From the NCBI GenBank assembly GCA_026120035.1, contig JALRME010000003.1, positions 1,178,001 to 1,242,000 of the forward strand: 64,000 bases of DNA, given 5' to 3'. Position 1 is the first letter of the stretch, and each line of letters starts with the position of its first letter. Below are positions 1 to 13,342 of this stretch, one piece after another. The notes beneath the pieces were generated by a model. That model was not told the DNA's origin. It did not search any database and worked only from the letters and a program-made list of their open reading frames with translations. The position numbers were made by a program, and so were the translations under genes. Origin of the DNA: Coleophoma eucalyptorum. Lineage: Eukaryota; Ascomycota; Leotiomycetes; Helotiales; Dermateaceae.

Positions 1-1608
1 ATTACATGTGCAGCTCGTAGAGTTGGATTGAAGTGGCGAATTTGCTGAGAAGCAGCAGCAGAGGCTCACAAGATACAGCAGGTGTGCCGATAGCCCTGCA
101 TTGCTCAGAAAAACTTGTTAAGAATAAAATGTACTGGTTAACACCGGAGAGGAAGATCTTGAACCGTAGGCCAGGAGTCAAGGCTAGGGGTTCGTGTATA
201 GGAAGATAAGTATAAAAAGTGCTGCTGGGGGAAGTTCATCCTGTCCTTTGAAGCAAACCATTTTGTGGTGAGGTTGCAAGGACTACACTTGCGGAAACAG
301 TTTGTTTCTCAAAGCGGAAGGAATCACTTGTCTCCCTCGCCGTTATCAGGCCATCACGAAGCGTCTCTTGCTTCTCAAGTATGTTGCACAACTATAAACT
401 GCGACCGCTTTTGAAAGGCCTCATAGCATACCGAATTGTGCAAAAACAAAGTAGATGAAGCCCAAGATAGGTTTATGACAGAAGCCGTTTAATACTTCTG
501 CCAGACCTCGTGCCACGGACACGTAACTTCACAGCCAACGACAACCCAGGAACAAGAAAACAAGCAAAATGCTGAAAACTATTCAGCTATTGGGCTTGAA
601 ACGATCAAAATGCCCAGTCCCGAAAGAATATGCAGTTCACAGCTATGCAGTACATTGTAACGTACGTGTCTCTGCTGCTTGAAGCCATGAGGTGGACACA
701 GAGAGGCAGTCATCTCCATTCTGCAACACCAGCAGCTAGAAAATTGAGTAGCTTCAATGCGGAGCGCCAAAATAAAGCATTGTATCGTACGACCACTCTG
801 GTTCCACAAGCCTCCTCTCTATACGTAAGGGGCTGTGTGGAAGCAAAAGTACGGCATCCAGCGGATATGGTTGGTGTAGCAAAAGACTTTTCGAATAGAC
901 ATTGAAGCTAAGCTCCCTTATCAGCTTGGCGGTGCCGTTCCTCCACGACTTGGCTTGTCTTGTGTTGCTTATGTCAAGCTAGTTCTACGGGTGCCAACGG
1001 TAGATCACGAAGATTGCCCCCACTGGGCTTGTATGGGTTGGGTTGCCTTTCCAGATGACAGTGAGCTTGGGGTTGGGGTTGTTCATGCGGTATTTCAGAA
1101 GATAGATAAGGTCGTGATGTTGCGAAGAATCCTGGATGTTGCACCTTCGATGTAAGATAGACAGTTGTTATGTAAACGCAAAGCTCTGCCCACCATGTCT
1201 TATCAATGGCCACTCCACGGACCGGCCCCATCTTCCACAATGTAGCACTCGATTATCACAGCACTAGCCCGCGATAGGTATTATTTTGCGGAGCCCCTGC
1301 CTCGGCCATTTTCCCCACCTATGGTAGGCATGGGCAGATGGATTTGCTATCGCAGCTAATCAGAGACCTCGTGTGCGAAGGCAAATGGGCTGTCAAGACA
1401 ATCAGGATGTCATGGAAATCTAAGACTACCGCGACCTGGTAATCGTATTGTCGGGCACGCCGTCGATAAGTCGAGCTTGCAAGGCGGCTTAGATGCAGGG
1501 GACCTGTGCATGCATAGCTAAAAGCACCTACCTTCCCCGCGGATTCTTTCTTGACCTTTCACCATTGCATTGCTGTATCGTCCATTGATCTTGCTAGAAG
1601 TCATTATC
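1..1608. other. Gene-free 5' flank with unidentified minus-strand open stretches
   Basis: No recognisable gene. On the minus strand between about 1260 and 600 there are stop-free runs in alternating frames whose translation looks protein-like, for example one containing NNPNPKLTVIWKG and another containing NGTAKLIRELSFNVYSK. They do not join into one frame with obvious splice sites and I recognise no family. The last few hundred bases are the likely promoter of the permease that starts at 1609. Confidence 0.4.
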
Positions 1609-3887
1609 ATGGATGACATTAAGCACCCGGGTACGGTGGACTATGAGCCAGACGAAAAGAATGCCGTGCCAGCCTATGAATCAGACCATGTAGCCGAGGG
1701 TGCCGTCGAGAATGTCGACGACCTCAAGAGAAGGCTTAGTGGTCGACACATCCAGATGATCACCATCGGTGGTTCAATTGGAACAGCCCTGTTTGTCAGC
1801 ATTGGAAGTGGCCTCACAGCTGGAGGCCCCGGAAGCTTGTTGATTGCCTTTATTATGTATTGCCTCTGGTTGGCTGCGGTGAACAACTGTATTGCGGAGA
1901 TGTGTGGTATGTTACAGAAAGCGCTGCAGAATTGCAGTTCAGATGCTGCCTGCATCAGCTTGCAGCTCGGCAGCCTCCAGCCATAGAATAGGATATTGGT
2001 TAATACGAATTCAGTTTTCATGCCCGTTTCTGGTTCCTTTATCCGAAGTAAGTTCTCTACCCGGTCAGAGCCAGGCGCTCAATATCTGATTGTGCTCAGT
2101 GGGAAGTAAATGGGTTGACGAGGCATTCGGTTTCATGCTTGGCTGGAATTTCTTCTTGTATGGTGAGCAGTGGATTTCTATTCATCTTTGCGGAGACCGA
2201 ACTATGTCGGACAGCTATGAGTTTCGAATAAGAGAGTGAACGAGGCATTCTTTCATTCCTATTGTTTCCGACCTGGGAGAGCTTCCACTAACTATCTTCG
2301 AGAGGCTATCCTCATTCCTTGGGAAATGACTGCTTTGAATCTCGTCTTGACCTTCTGGAGAGATGACATCCCTATTGCTGCAGTGTGCGCTGGCTGCATT
2401 GTCCTCTATGGGTAGGTTTTGGGTTCTGGATATATGAGACAAGTATTGATATGCGGTAGTGTTATTAACCTGTTTGCTGTAAAGTGGTATGGTGAAAGCG
2501 AGTTTGTAAGTATCGTCGCCCGTTGATATAGAATCATGACTAAGTAGTATTCAGTGGCTGTCTAGCGGAAAACTCATTCTCATCTTTATTGTCTTCGGCT
2601 TCACATTCGTTACTATGGTTGGAGGAAATCCCCAACATGATGCATACGGCTTCAGATATTGGAGGACACCCGTGAGTGCTGGGGAGAAAAAGAAAAGGGC
2701 AAATATCACAAGCTAACGCAAGCATAGGGCGCATTTGCAGAATATGTAACCACTGGTAATCTAGGAAAATTTGAAGGTTTCCTAGCAGCACTCTGGGAGG
2801 CAGCATTTACCATCGTTGGTCCCGAATATGTTGCAATGATGTCCGGAGAAGCCTCTCATCCACGCAAAAACCTCAAGCGTGCCTTCAAGACGATCTATTG
2901 GCGATTCGGCGTCTTCTTTATTGGTGGTGCCCTGGCTTGCGGCATTGTCATCCCATACAACGATGAGACACTTATCAACGTCTTGAGCGGATCTTCTGCC
3001 GGCAGTGGAACGGCTGCCTCCTCACCATATGTCATTGCAATGCACAATATGGGCATCGGTGTCTTGCCGCATATCACCAATGCTCTACTTGTCACGAGTA
3101 TTTTTTCTGCTGGTAACAGTTATGTGTGAGTATTCAACCCCTCGCAGCTGCGATAAATCAAAACTAGAGTAAGCAGAAAGCTAATGTAAAATCATGCAGA
3201 TATGCTGCTTCGCGTACTTTGTATTCGCTCTCCCTCGATGGACATGCGCCCAAGTTTCTCCGTAAATGTACCAAGAAAGGTGTACCAATCTACTGCTTTT
3301 GCATTGTAATGCTGTTCCCCTGTCTCAGTTTTCTCGCAATATCAAGTTCTGCCGGACAAGTAATTACTTGGTAAGTCAACTCAGACCATAGATCCAGACA
3401 AAAGAAAATGTATGAATCGTGCTAATATAATTGCAGGCTTGCCAACTTGACGGAGGCTGCTCAAATCATTGACTATATCTGCATGTGCATTATTTACATC
3501 TTCTTCTACCGCGCCTTGAAAGCGCAAGGATTCGACCGAAAAGACCTTCCGTACGTTGGTTGGTACCAGCCATACTGCGCATGGATCGGTCTCGGCACTA
3601 TGACCTTCACCGTCATCATGTACGGCTATAGCACCTACCTGCCGGGATGGTGGGATGTGGGGACCTTCTTCTCGTACTACACCATGTGTTTCGTCTGTCC
3701 GATTCTGTACGTCTTCTGGAAGGTGTTCAAGAAGACCAAACTCGTCAAGGCTGAAGAGGCGGATTTGGTCTGGGAACGACCAGTCATTGATGCGTATGAA
3801 GCTGAGAATGTAGAGGAGCATATCCCATTCTGGGAAGAGATCAAAATCATGATGGGGTTCAAGAAGGCTGCTGTTGATGTTGAGTAG
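1609..3887 (+). CDS. Amino acid permease (YAT/GAP-like, APC superfamily)
   Basis: Plasma-membrane proton-coupled amino acid uptake transporter, about 561 residues in nine exons: 1609-1906, 2015-2047, 2100-2162, 2303-2411, 2460-2505, 2555-2671, 2728-3125, 3200-3370, 3437-3887. All phases agree. A short acidic cytosolic N-terminus precedes TM1 with GGSIGTALFVSIGSGL. Further family signatures are MPVSGSFIR and KWVDEAFGFMLGWNF, then VGPEYVAMMSGEASHPRKN in the middle, and a cytosolic tail ending in the IPFWEEIK region that is usual for fungal GAP-type permeases. The start ATG at 1609 was preferred because the upstream in-frame codons add no family sequence. Substrate range (general, proline or other) cannot be read from sequence. 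The next gene downstream is a drug-efflux MFS on the same strand. Confidence 0.93.
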
Positions 3888-4868
3888 ATTAGACGAATAG
3901 AGGGTTTACCTTTGTACAATAACAGTAGCATGGACGTGCTGGTCATAAAATTAGGTTGGAGAGAAAAAAGTGTATGGATTGGGAAAGAAAAAAGACAACT
4001 GAGAGTACTTATACCCATTTACCTAGCTAGGTATTTATTATAATGCTAAACTTAAGTTTGAGGGCCCATTCGAGGGCTTTTGCTTAGCCTCTGCCTCGTT
4101 ATCGGAGTGATGTCATCTAAAGGAGCCCTATAGAGTATCTAGCCGGCAACAAAATATAAAAAACTTTTCTATATAACAGACACACGTAGTCGCATTTAGT
4201 AGAGTGAGTGGGGGGGGGGTGGCGCATAATCTACAGTAGGGAGACTTTTAATTCTAGCTAGGTTATTTTCATATCAATTTTCCTCTTACCATTCTTTTTT
4301 TGTTACAAAGAATAATTGATTAGTGGGCAATGGAGTTATGTGGATTTGACTATGAAAGGAGAGAGGTCATAGCTGCTAAAGGAGGCTCTACTACAACAGC
4401 ATGTCGCACAGACGGCATGACGTTTTTTTTATTTATTTCAACACCTGTCATACCTCTATTGGGGTTATGTACACAAAAGAGTCACTCGGGGTGTTAAGTG
4501 GATGTATATTCGAAAGCCTCCTATTTCATCGTCTACCACGTTACTATTGAAGTTGTTTATGTTGTTAGAGCCTGTTGCACTTGTCTCGTTTCAACCAACT
4601 CTCATTATGAGCCAAGATGACTCATTTTTTAGCTAGGAAGCTAGGCCCATTATACCCGAGCCTTAAAACTTTTGGGACTTCAATTGCCGTCGCTTAAATA
4701 GCACTTGCGGGCGCTCAACTGTGGTTGTTCTATATCACCTTTCTTTCATTTCAGTATTCTGTATAACTTTTCTGCTTGTAATCTTATATGAATAGGAGAA
4801 TAACTGTTCTGCAATATTTAACTTTACTTTCTTGCCAATTCCTTCGCTCATAATTCCCTTGGTCATCG
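3888..4868. other. AT-rich intergenic region
   Basis: Gene-free stretch between two transporter genes on the same strand. It is visibly richer in A and T than the flanking coding regions, has a G10 homopolymer at 4210-4219, and shows no open frame with family features. The last few hundred bases presumably hold the promoter of the MFS gene at 4869. Confidence 0.6.
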
Positions 4869-6621
4869 ATGGAGATTTCGAAAGACTCGCCTGAAGCGAG
4901 ACAAGCGAGACAGGAACATGGGGAGCATGGAGAACTAGAGAAATGCAGTTCTAAGAGTCCAGTGCCCGAGGGTCTGACTGACAATGGCAGTGTGGAGAAG
5001 CCTCAAGATTCAGAGGAGCAAGAAGAGATATACCCAAAGAAGATCAAACTTGTCCTTATTGTTCTGGCCTTGAACCTATCGATGTTCCTGATCGGCTTGG
5101 ACAACACGATCCTCTCAACTGCTATCCCAAAGATTACCGACCAATTCCACGCTCTCGAAGATGTCGGCTGGTATGCAAGTTCATATCTACTTACAGCCTG
5201 CGCCTTCCAATTAATGTGGGGCAAGCTCTTTACTTTCTACTCGACCAAGTGGACCTACCTGGCGGGGCTGTTCATCTTCGAATTAGGATCTTTGATCTGT
5301 GGTGTTGCTCCAACCTCAACTGCTCTGATAGTCGGCCGTGCTATTGCTGGAGTTGGAAGCGGTGGCGTTAGTTCTGGGTCGTTTGTTCTCGTCGCTCATT
5401 CAGTACCCCCGCGACAGCGACCTACTCTTGTTGGCCTGATTGGTGGAATGTATGGTTTTGCGGCCATTGCAGGTCCTCTGATGGGAGGAGCTTTCACGGA
5501 TAATCCAAAACTTACCTGGAGGTGGTGCTTCTACATCAATCTGCCGTTAGGGTTCATTACCGCGCTTGTTATTCTCTTCTGCGTGCCTTCTTCTGGGGCG
5601 AAAAAAAGCCGCACAGCTGGCTTCGTGGATCGTCTTAAGCAAATGGATCTTCTTGGACTAGCTCTTATGCTACCCGGTGTTATTTGCTTGCTTCTTGCTC
5701 TACAGTGGGGCGGCACAAAGTACGACTGGAAGAATGGACGTATTATCGTCCTCTTGATTCTTGCCATTCTTCTATTGGCCGCCTTTATTGCTGTCCAGAT
5801 TCGGAGCGGTGAAAGTGCAATGGTTCCAGTACGCGTGTTTGGCAACCGGAACATTTGGGGCTCGGCGATCTTTGGCGCCTGCGTTACAGCTTCTTTCTTT
5901 GTCGTGTTGTACTATGTAAGTCTTATAAACTTTGGTAATAGGCAAGCTATAACTGACTACAAAAATGTAGATTCCTATCTGGTTCCAAGCCATCAAAGGA
6001 GCTAGTGCAATCAAGTCAGGCATCATGAACCTGCCTATGATCGTCAGCTTCGTTATCTTCTCATTCCTAGGCGGCGTTCTCACTTCTGTTACCGGTCACT
6101 ACGTCCAGTTTGTATATGCAACCGTGGTTCTCATGGCCATTGGCACCGGGCTCCTCACCACTTTCCAAGTCGACACTGGCCACGCGAAGTGGATCGGCTA
6201 TCAAGTTATATTCGGCGCTGGGGTTGGATTTGGTCTACAAACAGCCCTTACCGCTCCTCAGACTGCCCTGGCAGTGGAAGACATCTCAATCGGCACATCC
6301 AGTATTATTTTCTGCGAAAACCTCACCGCCGCCATCATGGTCTCAGTCGCGCAGAACGTATTTACGAACCAACTCGCGACGAATCTCAGCAAGTACGTGC
6401 CCGGAATTGATTCAAGTATTGTATTATCTGCAGGCGCAACCGAGATCAAGAGCCTCGTGCCGGAGGCATTTTATAGCGCGGTTCTCTTTGCGTATAATAA
6501 AGCGTTGACCCATACGTTCTTTGTTGGCGTTGGTCTGTCCTGTTGCTCAGTGTTAGGCGTTGTCTGGTTAGAATGGTTATCTGTTAGAACAAGAAAGACA
6601 GATGCTGTGCCTTCTGCTTAG
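4869..6621 (+). CDS. MFS multidrug/toxin efflux transporter, DHA 14-TM type
   Basis: Proton antiporter of the drug:H+ antiporter family, about 565 residues, two exons (4869-5915 and 5971-6621). The intron is 55 nt with donor GTAAGT, branch CTGAC and acceptor TAG. A charged N-terminal tail of about 55 residues precedes TM1. The TM1 signature LDNTILSTAIPKI, the antiporter motif C stretch YGFAAIAGPLMGG and RWCFYINLPLG are typical of the 14-TM fungal efflux pumps that export toxins, fungicides or secondary metabolites. There are no biosynthetic neighbours (no PKS, NRPS or terpene synthase), so a cluster-specific export role is not supported and the substrate is unknown. Confidence 0.93.
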
Positions 6622-9600
6622 ATAGAATCTTTGATATCAATAGTAATGACTGCATTCATGCTTATACTTGGTCTTGAAAATTGCAGAATAGTCAACAGCA
6701 TGGAACACTGAGCTCGACATATGCACGAATGCGACGGCGGTGAGAACCGGCAGGACTTTTAAATAGCCATCTACGCTTCCTCCACACTCTTTTACCCTGC
6801 TCTTAGATTCTTGTTAATGGCAGGGAATTGGTTAGGTATGCAACTCGTTAGGTCACACTTGTCGAATTAACTGGATAAACCCATCATGTTTCTTCTCTCG
6901 CTTATTATCTTGAGAATTCTCTCGTTCAATTTTCGGTATTCTTACAACTCTGTAGGCGAAACATTTATTTCTACTAAATATCTTATATTGCAGAAAGGAG
7001 AATTTGAAGATGAATACACTGCCCATGTCTTGATCAAGTATACTCGAGATTTCTTTCAACAAGTTAGTGCGAATAATTTACCTGGTTATGCTATTAGACG
7101 CTGACTGGCTTTATTCAAACTGCGGGCTTTGGACAATCATTTAAAGTAACAGATGAATACTATGCAGCTATTGCGTAAAAGACATACTCAATACTAACAT
7201 GCTTGGGCTTGAGGGAGCAGTGAATCACGTAATCAAAGAACTGTTTGTGTCCGAGCTCTATTTAACTTTTCCAAATCTTAGGTATCAAGCCATATTGCTC
7301 TGTTTCGACTAGGCTTTCTTTCCAGAACAAACGGACAAGGCTCAATCTCGGGAGAACATTCGTGTCATAGGAAAGGTCACACTTAACACACTGACTATTG
7401 ACTTTCTTTTTCAAAACAGCATGGTTACAAACGTGCTATTTCTGTCGCGTGTGTCATTGCAGGCTACATTTGTGCGGTGTCAAGTAGATGTGTGAGCATT
7501 GCAAGATTGAAAGCTTGGGTGAGCGCTTTGATATTTCGGTGAGAGAGAGTGTGAGAGTGAGATCTCACAGACGCTGGACATGGCTATCAATAGCGGTGGG
7601 AGCAGCAAGTAAATCCATTGAGTGTGGGTGATTTACGTTCAGCCAGAGCTGGGCTTACTATGTATGTGTCGACCACCTATACGTTACCATTATGGGCTGC
7701 GATGATGTGATCATCATATCCCATCCCATCTCTCCCTGTTCCCGTGCTCCTGCATGTGACATGTGCAACGCAAAAGTGTGGGAATACAACACCTCCCCAA
7801 CTTTTGAAGGGCAGAGTCGTTGAGGACATCCCACGTCGGTCATATGGTTTCAGATGTAACGAAGGAGTTCAGCAATGAGCGTCCGAAGGTTTTCATAGTG
7901 CTGCGTCTCAACGGATCCGAAGCATAGCAAAGCATCTCCCTTGCCTATCCATCACATGGACCGAGTAAGTGGCTGACAGAGTTTCCCGTAGTGCTCATGG
8001 CAATTGCAGGACGTCATCACAGCAGGTTGGACCGACGCAGCAGTTTCTTTTGTTCCCGGTAGAACTAATGATGGGCTTGTACAATAGATAGGTCTATGTA
8101 TGTACAGTGGCAGCTGCCTATCCACTTTCGGATGGATGTAAATAGGACGAATGGGTGAAAGTTGGCTTTGACATGTGAAGAAGGCATACTTGGGGCTCAG
8201 AGGACAAGCGATGCGAGGCGAGACGAGGCGAGGAGCAGAGGTAGCGTAGAGGTCGCACAGCCAGGGATAGGGTACGGTAATGAATGAATACCACAAGCAT
8301 TGGCGATTGCTGCCAACCACCACCCACCAACCGGCAAGGACGACGTCCCCAGTACCAAGTACGCCGCGTTGACTTTTGCCCTTTGCCGTCGCTCGGCGTA
8401 TGAGAAAGTACAGGTCAAGTAGCCGGGGTTTGCACTGGCATTTGCATGTGTTTGGGTATGGAGCAACGGCGAGTGGCAGAAGGTTGGGTCGGCTACCAGA
8501 TTAGATTACACGGGGGGACCCTCGTTCTGCAGGCTCACACCGCCTCGGATGTCACCCGCACCCCAACAAAACGTCTCAACGAAATATTAAGCGACGAAAC
8601 GTATAGTAGTAGCTCGAGCAGTTCAGGCACAGGGTGTTTTGGCTGTCAATTGGCTCTCACATGGTTCTTCGCTGCAGCTGATCCCGAGGGAAGCATCGCA
8701 GAAGAAGCTGAAGCTGAAGCAGCAGAGATTGGCATGCATGATAAGTATGTAGCCTTGTGACCTGCGCCTCTTCGTTGTCGGGACGTCTTTGCATGTGAGC
8801 TTCTTGCTGTTTGCGAATCATAGCAACGTCAAGCCAGCGAGCGAGTAAGTACGCGACTTCATCGAGTAAGGTATGGAGGGAACGCATGCATCAACAAAAC
8901 CTCCCGCCCGGCGTCGTCTTGGCCCCACCAAAACTCCGACTCCTAGCCTTATGAAGAAAGCACAAACTTGATTTCCTGGAGAAAGTTCGCTGTTGTGGGA
9001 ACTGGAAGATCCATGGCGCAGGAAAATACCTCGTTCGGCGGTGTGCATGTCCCCAAGTCAAGTCAAGTCAAATCCCACGCTGGACACCGAGGCCAAAGCA
9101 TCTGATCATTCTCCGCGAGTGAGGTGAGATATCTCAGACCACGCAAGAGGGCGTGGCGTTAAACAAGGGGAGTTGTCACGGTCAAGGGGAAGATACAAAT
9201 GAAAGCGGATGAAGACGAGCCATGGTTAAGGAGACAGCTGCGGATAGACTTCCTCTAGCTTTCCGTACATCACCCAGCTGAGTTCGCTTTGCTCAAGCAG
9301 GGCTGCACATCAATTGACTGCTCTGGTTGTACTATCCAACCCCGAGAAGTAAAGTACTTGCAAGCAGACAAACAACCAAGTAAGGAAGACCAAATAAAGT
9401 GGGAGGGGGAGTGGAGGGAACAGAGAGCAAGTTCCACATGGGATATACCGGGATCAATCGAAGATCATTTGTCTCCGGCCCAGCAAAAGCGCATGCAATT
9501 GGAGGCATCTGATTTGCCTCCTCCTTTTTGACCAGTTGACGCTTCGACAGGGTAGAGTAAGGTATGTTGTACACACACAGAGAGAGGTAGGCAAGCTGAG

Positions 9601-9907
9601 GCAGAAACTTAGTCAGTCTGTCATTCTGCATTTCAGCTGTAGTGTAGAACTTAGAGGTAAAAGCAAGCAATGTAAATTCAGACAAAGTGCGTAGTAATAG
9701 CATAGTAGTAGCAGTGCATGTGCTTGTGCTTGTGCTTGTGCATCTGTCTCTGGGGGGTTGTGTTGCGTTGGCTTCCTGGCACCGTCTTCTGTTGTGCCAT
9801 TGGACTACTGGACTGGGTTGGACTGGACGTGGGACGAGACGAGGCGAGGCGAACAACATTTTCTGGCGCGGACCCTGAAAATGCACCACATAACGAACCA
9901 CGGATCA
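6622..9907. other. Long gene-free region upstream of the desaturase
   Basis: More than 3 kb without a convincing gene. Short open frames such as those at 6886-7104 and 8446-8760 lack homology I recognise, have no supporting splice structure and sit in low-complexity sequence. A simple repeat of TGTGCT units lies at 9720-9740. The region could hold an extended promoter or a non-coding transcript; nothing in the sequence proves either. Confidence 0.5.
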
Positions 9908-10253
9908 CCTTTAAAGGCCAATCCCTCCCTTTCCCCCAAACCTCTTTTTTTCCTTTAAAATCCCGATCTCTCTTTGGCCACCCACCTTCCCTTTGGTCCT
10001 TCTTGTATTGCCCTTCTTTCTTTGAACCTGGTGAGTAGAACTTGCTGTTACTGTTCCTTCTTGTGAAACAGGACACTGACACCTTCCAAGCATCGAGCTC
10101 TCCCTCGTCTGTGGCTCCCCCGTCGGCCCAACAAACTATAGTCCTCGTCCAACTCTAGAGGATTGCCGCAAATTTGTACGACGAGCCTAGAGCTTTTGTC
10201 CATCCTTTGAAGAATCTGCATCAATTCATATACTCCGGAAAGCTTCACCCACA
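9908..10253 (+). promoter_or_regulatory. Pyrimidine-rich promoter/leader of the desaturase with likely 5' UTR intron
   Basis: A strongly CT-rich stretch runs from about 9920 to 10028, with a CCAAT at 9918-9922. Such pyrimidine tracts are common before highly expressed fungal genes. A GTGAGT donor at 10031, a CTGAC branch-like element near 10075 and an AAG at 10088-10090 suggest a 60-nt leader intron (10031-10090). The intron and the transcription start are inferences. Confidence 0.4.
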
Positions 10254-11778
10254 ATGGCCTCGACCGCTCTCCCCCCAAAAAATCTCTTGAAGAGGACAGT
10301 CACCTCTACCACTGCCGAATCATCGCCTTCAACCGCCCAAGGTTCTCCCAGCGACACCCCAAGACAATCTCCTTCGTCAACCTCACTCTCATCCATGTCC
10401 TCGTTGGGGGAAAACAAGGGACACAGCTATGGCAAACTTATTGACACCTATGGAAACGAGTTCGAGATCCCTGATTACACAGTCAACGATATTCGAAATG
10501 CCATTCCCAAGCATTGTTACGAGAGGTCAGGTTTGATCGGTTTGAGCTATGTGGCCAGAGACATTCTCAGCCTCGCGACCACATTCTATCTTTTCAACCG
10601 ATTTGTTACCCCAGAAAACATTCCTTCCACACCAGTTCGTGCAGCTCTATGGGCAGTCTACACCATTGTGCAAGGTCTTTTCGGCACTGGTCTATGGGTT
10701 CTTGCTCACGAGTGCGGTCATCAAGCCTTTTCAACATCCAAGATTCTGAATGATACCACTGGCTGGATTTGCCACTCTGCTCTCCTGGTTCCTTACTTCT
10801 CATGGAAGATCTCCCACGGAAAGCATCACAAGGCAACTGGAAACATGGAGCGTGACATGGTCTTTGTTCCAAAGACCCGTGAGGCTTATGCCAACCGCAT
10901 TGGAAAATTCGTTCACGAGCTGCACGAATTGACGGAGGAAACTCCAATTGCTACTTTGATCCACTCTGTCGGTCAACAATTGCTCGGCTGGCCCATGTAC
11001 CTCCTCGCCAACGTGACTGGTCACAACAACCACGAGCGTCAACCAGAAGGCAGAGGAAAGGGCAAGGTCAACGGTTATACTACCGGTGTCAACCACTTCA
11101 ACCCATCCAGTCCTCTTTTCGAGGCCAAGGATGCCAAGTTGATCGTCCTGAGCGATATCGGTATTGCCATCACTGCCTCCGTCCTTGTCATGCTCTGCAG
11201 AACTTATGGATTCTCCAACATGGCCATCTGGTACTTTGTCCCATATCTCTGGGTTAACCACTGGCTCGGTAAGCTCTCCTCTATTTGCTGTTTTATAAGT
11301 TGCTAATTCCCCGACAGTCGCTATCACCTACCTCCAGCACACCGATCCAACTCTTCCTCATTACGCTGCTGAGAGCTGGAACTATGTTCGTGGCGCTGCC
11401 GCAACCATCGACCGTGAATTCGGCTTTGTCGGACGTCAACTTCTCCACGGTATTATCGAGACCCACGTTCTCCACCACTACGTTAGCACCATCCCATTCT
11501 ACCACGCCGATGAAGCTTCCGAGGCCATCAAGCCAATTATGGGCCGTCATTACCGTGCCGATGTTGAGGGAGGATCTATCGGATTCCTGCGAAGCATGTG
11601 GAAGAGTGCCAGATGGTGCCAATGGGTTGAGCCATCTGAGGGAGCTGTTGGTGAGGGCAAGGGTGTTTTCTTCTTCCGCAACCGCAATGGTCTCGGTACG
11701 CCACCATTGGTTTTGAAGGAAGTGAAGCCTGCTGTTGGAAACTCCAAGATGAGCATGGCCATTGGTGCTGATGAGTAA
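10254..11778 (+). CDS. FAD2: Delta-12 oleate desaturase
   Basis: Integral ER-membrane acyl-lipid desaturase converting oleate to linoleate. It has 491 residues in two exons (10254-11268, 11318-11778); the 49-nt intron splits the WLV codon run. All three di-iron histidine boxes are present: HECGH at 152-156, HGKHH at 188-192 and HVLHH at 388-392. A Ser/Thr/Pro-rich N-terminal tail of about 50 residues precedes the conserved start of the domain. Length and box spacing match fungal omega-6 desaturases (odeA type). A delta-15/omega-3 activity cannot be fully excluded from sequence, but omega-6 is by far the commoner form. The gene sits alone, convergent with the unknown gene at 13343-15336. Confidence 0.95.
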
Positions 11779-13342
11779 ATGCATGCTACACCCGTGGTTA
11801 TATAAGCATATATAGAACTGCTGAAGAAGCCAAAAATGGTGTCGAGTAGTTTGATTTGATTGTTTTTCTCAGAAAAGAGGCGTTCATGAGGCGTTTCCGG
11901 CAAGGTATATTCTGGAGTGGGTTTTGGGGCCCAAGTGCGAGAAATACAAATACGGAGCAGCCGGAAGACAAGACTTACATGCTCATATAAGCAAAAGTTC
12001 ATTCTCGTACGAATCCCATTCTGATGGTGATGTATACAAAGATGATCTGTGAAGCGAAACGAAACGGAATGTTTAGAGAGAAGACTTTACCCTGTCTTTT
12101 AGAGTAGTTTGTTACCTTCAATTACAATTCTATCGTACCTACCTATAGAGACCTAATCGCGCGCCTATCCTGTATGTGATTTTGCCGACCCTTCCACATA
12201 TATGTCGCCTCATCCGTTCGACTTTTCCGGATTTCCCAGCACTCGCAGCTCTTGTCAAACAAGAGAAATTTACCAAAGAGGACACGGGAGATACAAGTGC
12301 TTGACATTTAACTCCATACATATACAGTCCAGCCTCCCTCTGACCAATGGGAGTGTTTGATAAGTGAGAGTGTCAGGCCTTGTCATGAAGCAGGGCCAGC
12401 CAGGATACAAAAGAGAAATACTCACTCCAGGGTGACTTAATTCTGCTTGCGGCTTTCCATCAGGTTGTGGTAACTAGGGGTTGAGAGGCAGAGCAGGGGG
12501 GATTGGGGTGTTTCTGCCTATAGGCATCAAATATCTAGCCGTTCCTTGAAATTTGTTCTCTTTGTATAGTGCAAGGGTTCCCACGCGGTCTCGCCGGTAA
12601 ACGAGACGGGGGAAACGAAGAGAATTGGACATTCTTCGTAGATGGTAGAGATTTGTTCCCAACAGAACTGTGATGGATGATAGCCTTTGTGCTAGGGTTG
12701 GAAGAAGATATGATACACAATCATCGACTATGTATTCTTCGTGACAACTAATAGACCGAAACACCATGACCAACCATGCATGCATCGCTATAAAAATGCT
12801 ACTAAGATATATATGTATATATACCCGTGCCTGAAAGTATCAAACAACAACGCAAAGAAAGCAAGTGTGAAAAATGCCTTTTAATCATTAAGAGCAAAAA
12901 GGTAACCTCCTGTATGAACTTTTCCGGTCTCTCCTTCAAGCTCTCACGGACCCTCCTCCTTACGTACTATTAACACATGTGAAGAAATTGGTCGCTTATC
13001 TACCATCTTCATCAAGACTGAAATATCACTAGCCAACAAAACGCGGGGAAATGCAAGGGAAAGTTAAAATGAATAGATGGGCAAACAATGCATGAAAAGA
13101 CATGATAATGAGGGGACAATGACAGAAAAAAAATGGTGTTTTACAAGAAACAAAAACAGGCCAGCCGCAGACCATGATGTGAAAAGAAGTTCAGTAGAAA
13201 AGTCAATAAAAGTGAAAGCTGCTCGAAGAACGAGATAATTCAGTACGGGGATCGCTTGGAGTCCCATTCATATGCCCATAATAGCTTGGGGTATCATAAA
13301 GGAAAGAATATAAGTTTTGTCGTATTGCCTTGCTCGGCTTGC
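11779..13342. other. Convergent 3' region
   Basis: Tail-to-tail spacer between the desaturase and a minus-strand gene. It contains both 3' UTRs and short tracts of ATAT. No open frame with supporting features was seen. Confidence 0.6.

Noticed and set aside
8446..8760. 104-codon open frame in the desaturase upstream region
   Set aside because: Ser- and Ala/Glu-runs from simple sequence, no domain and no splice support.
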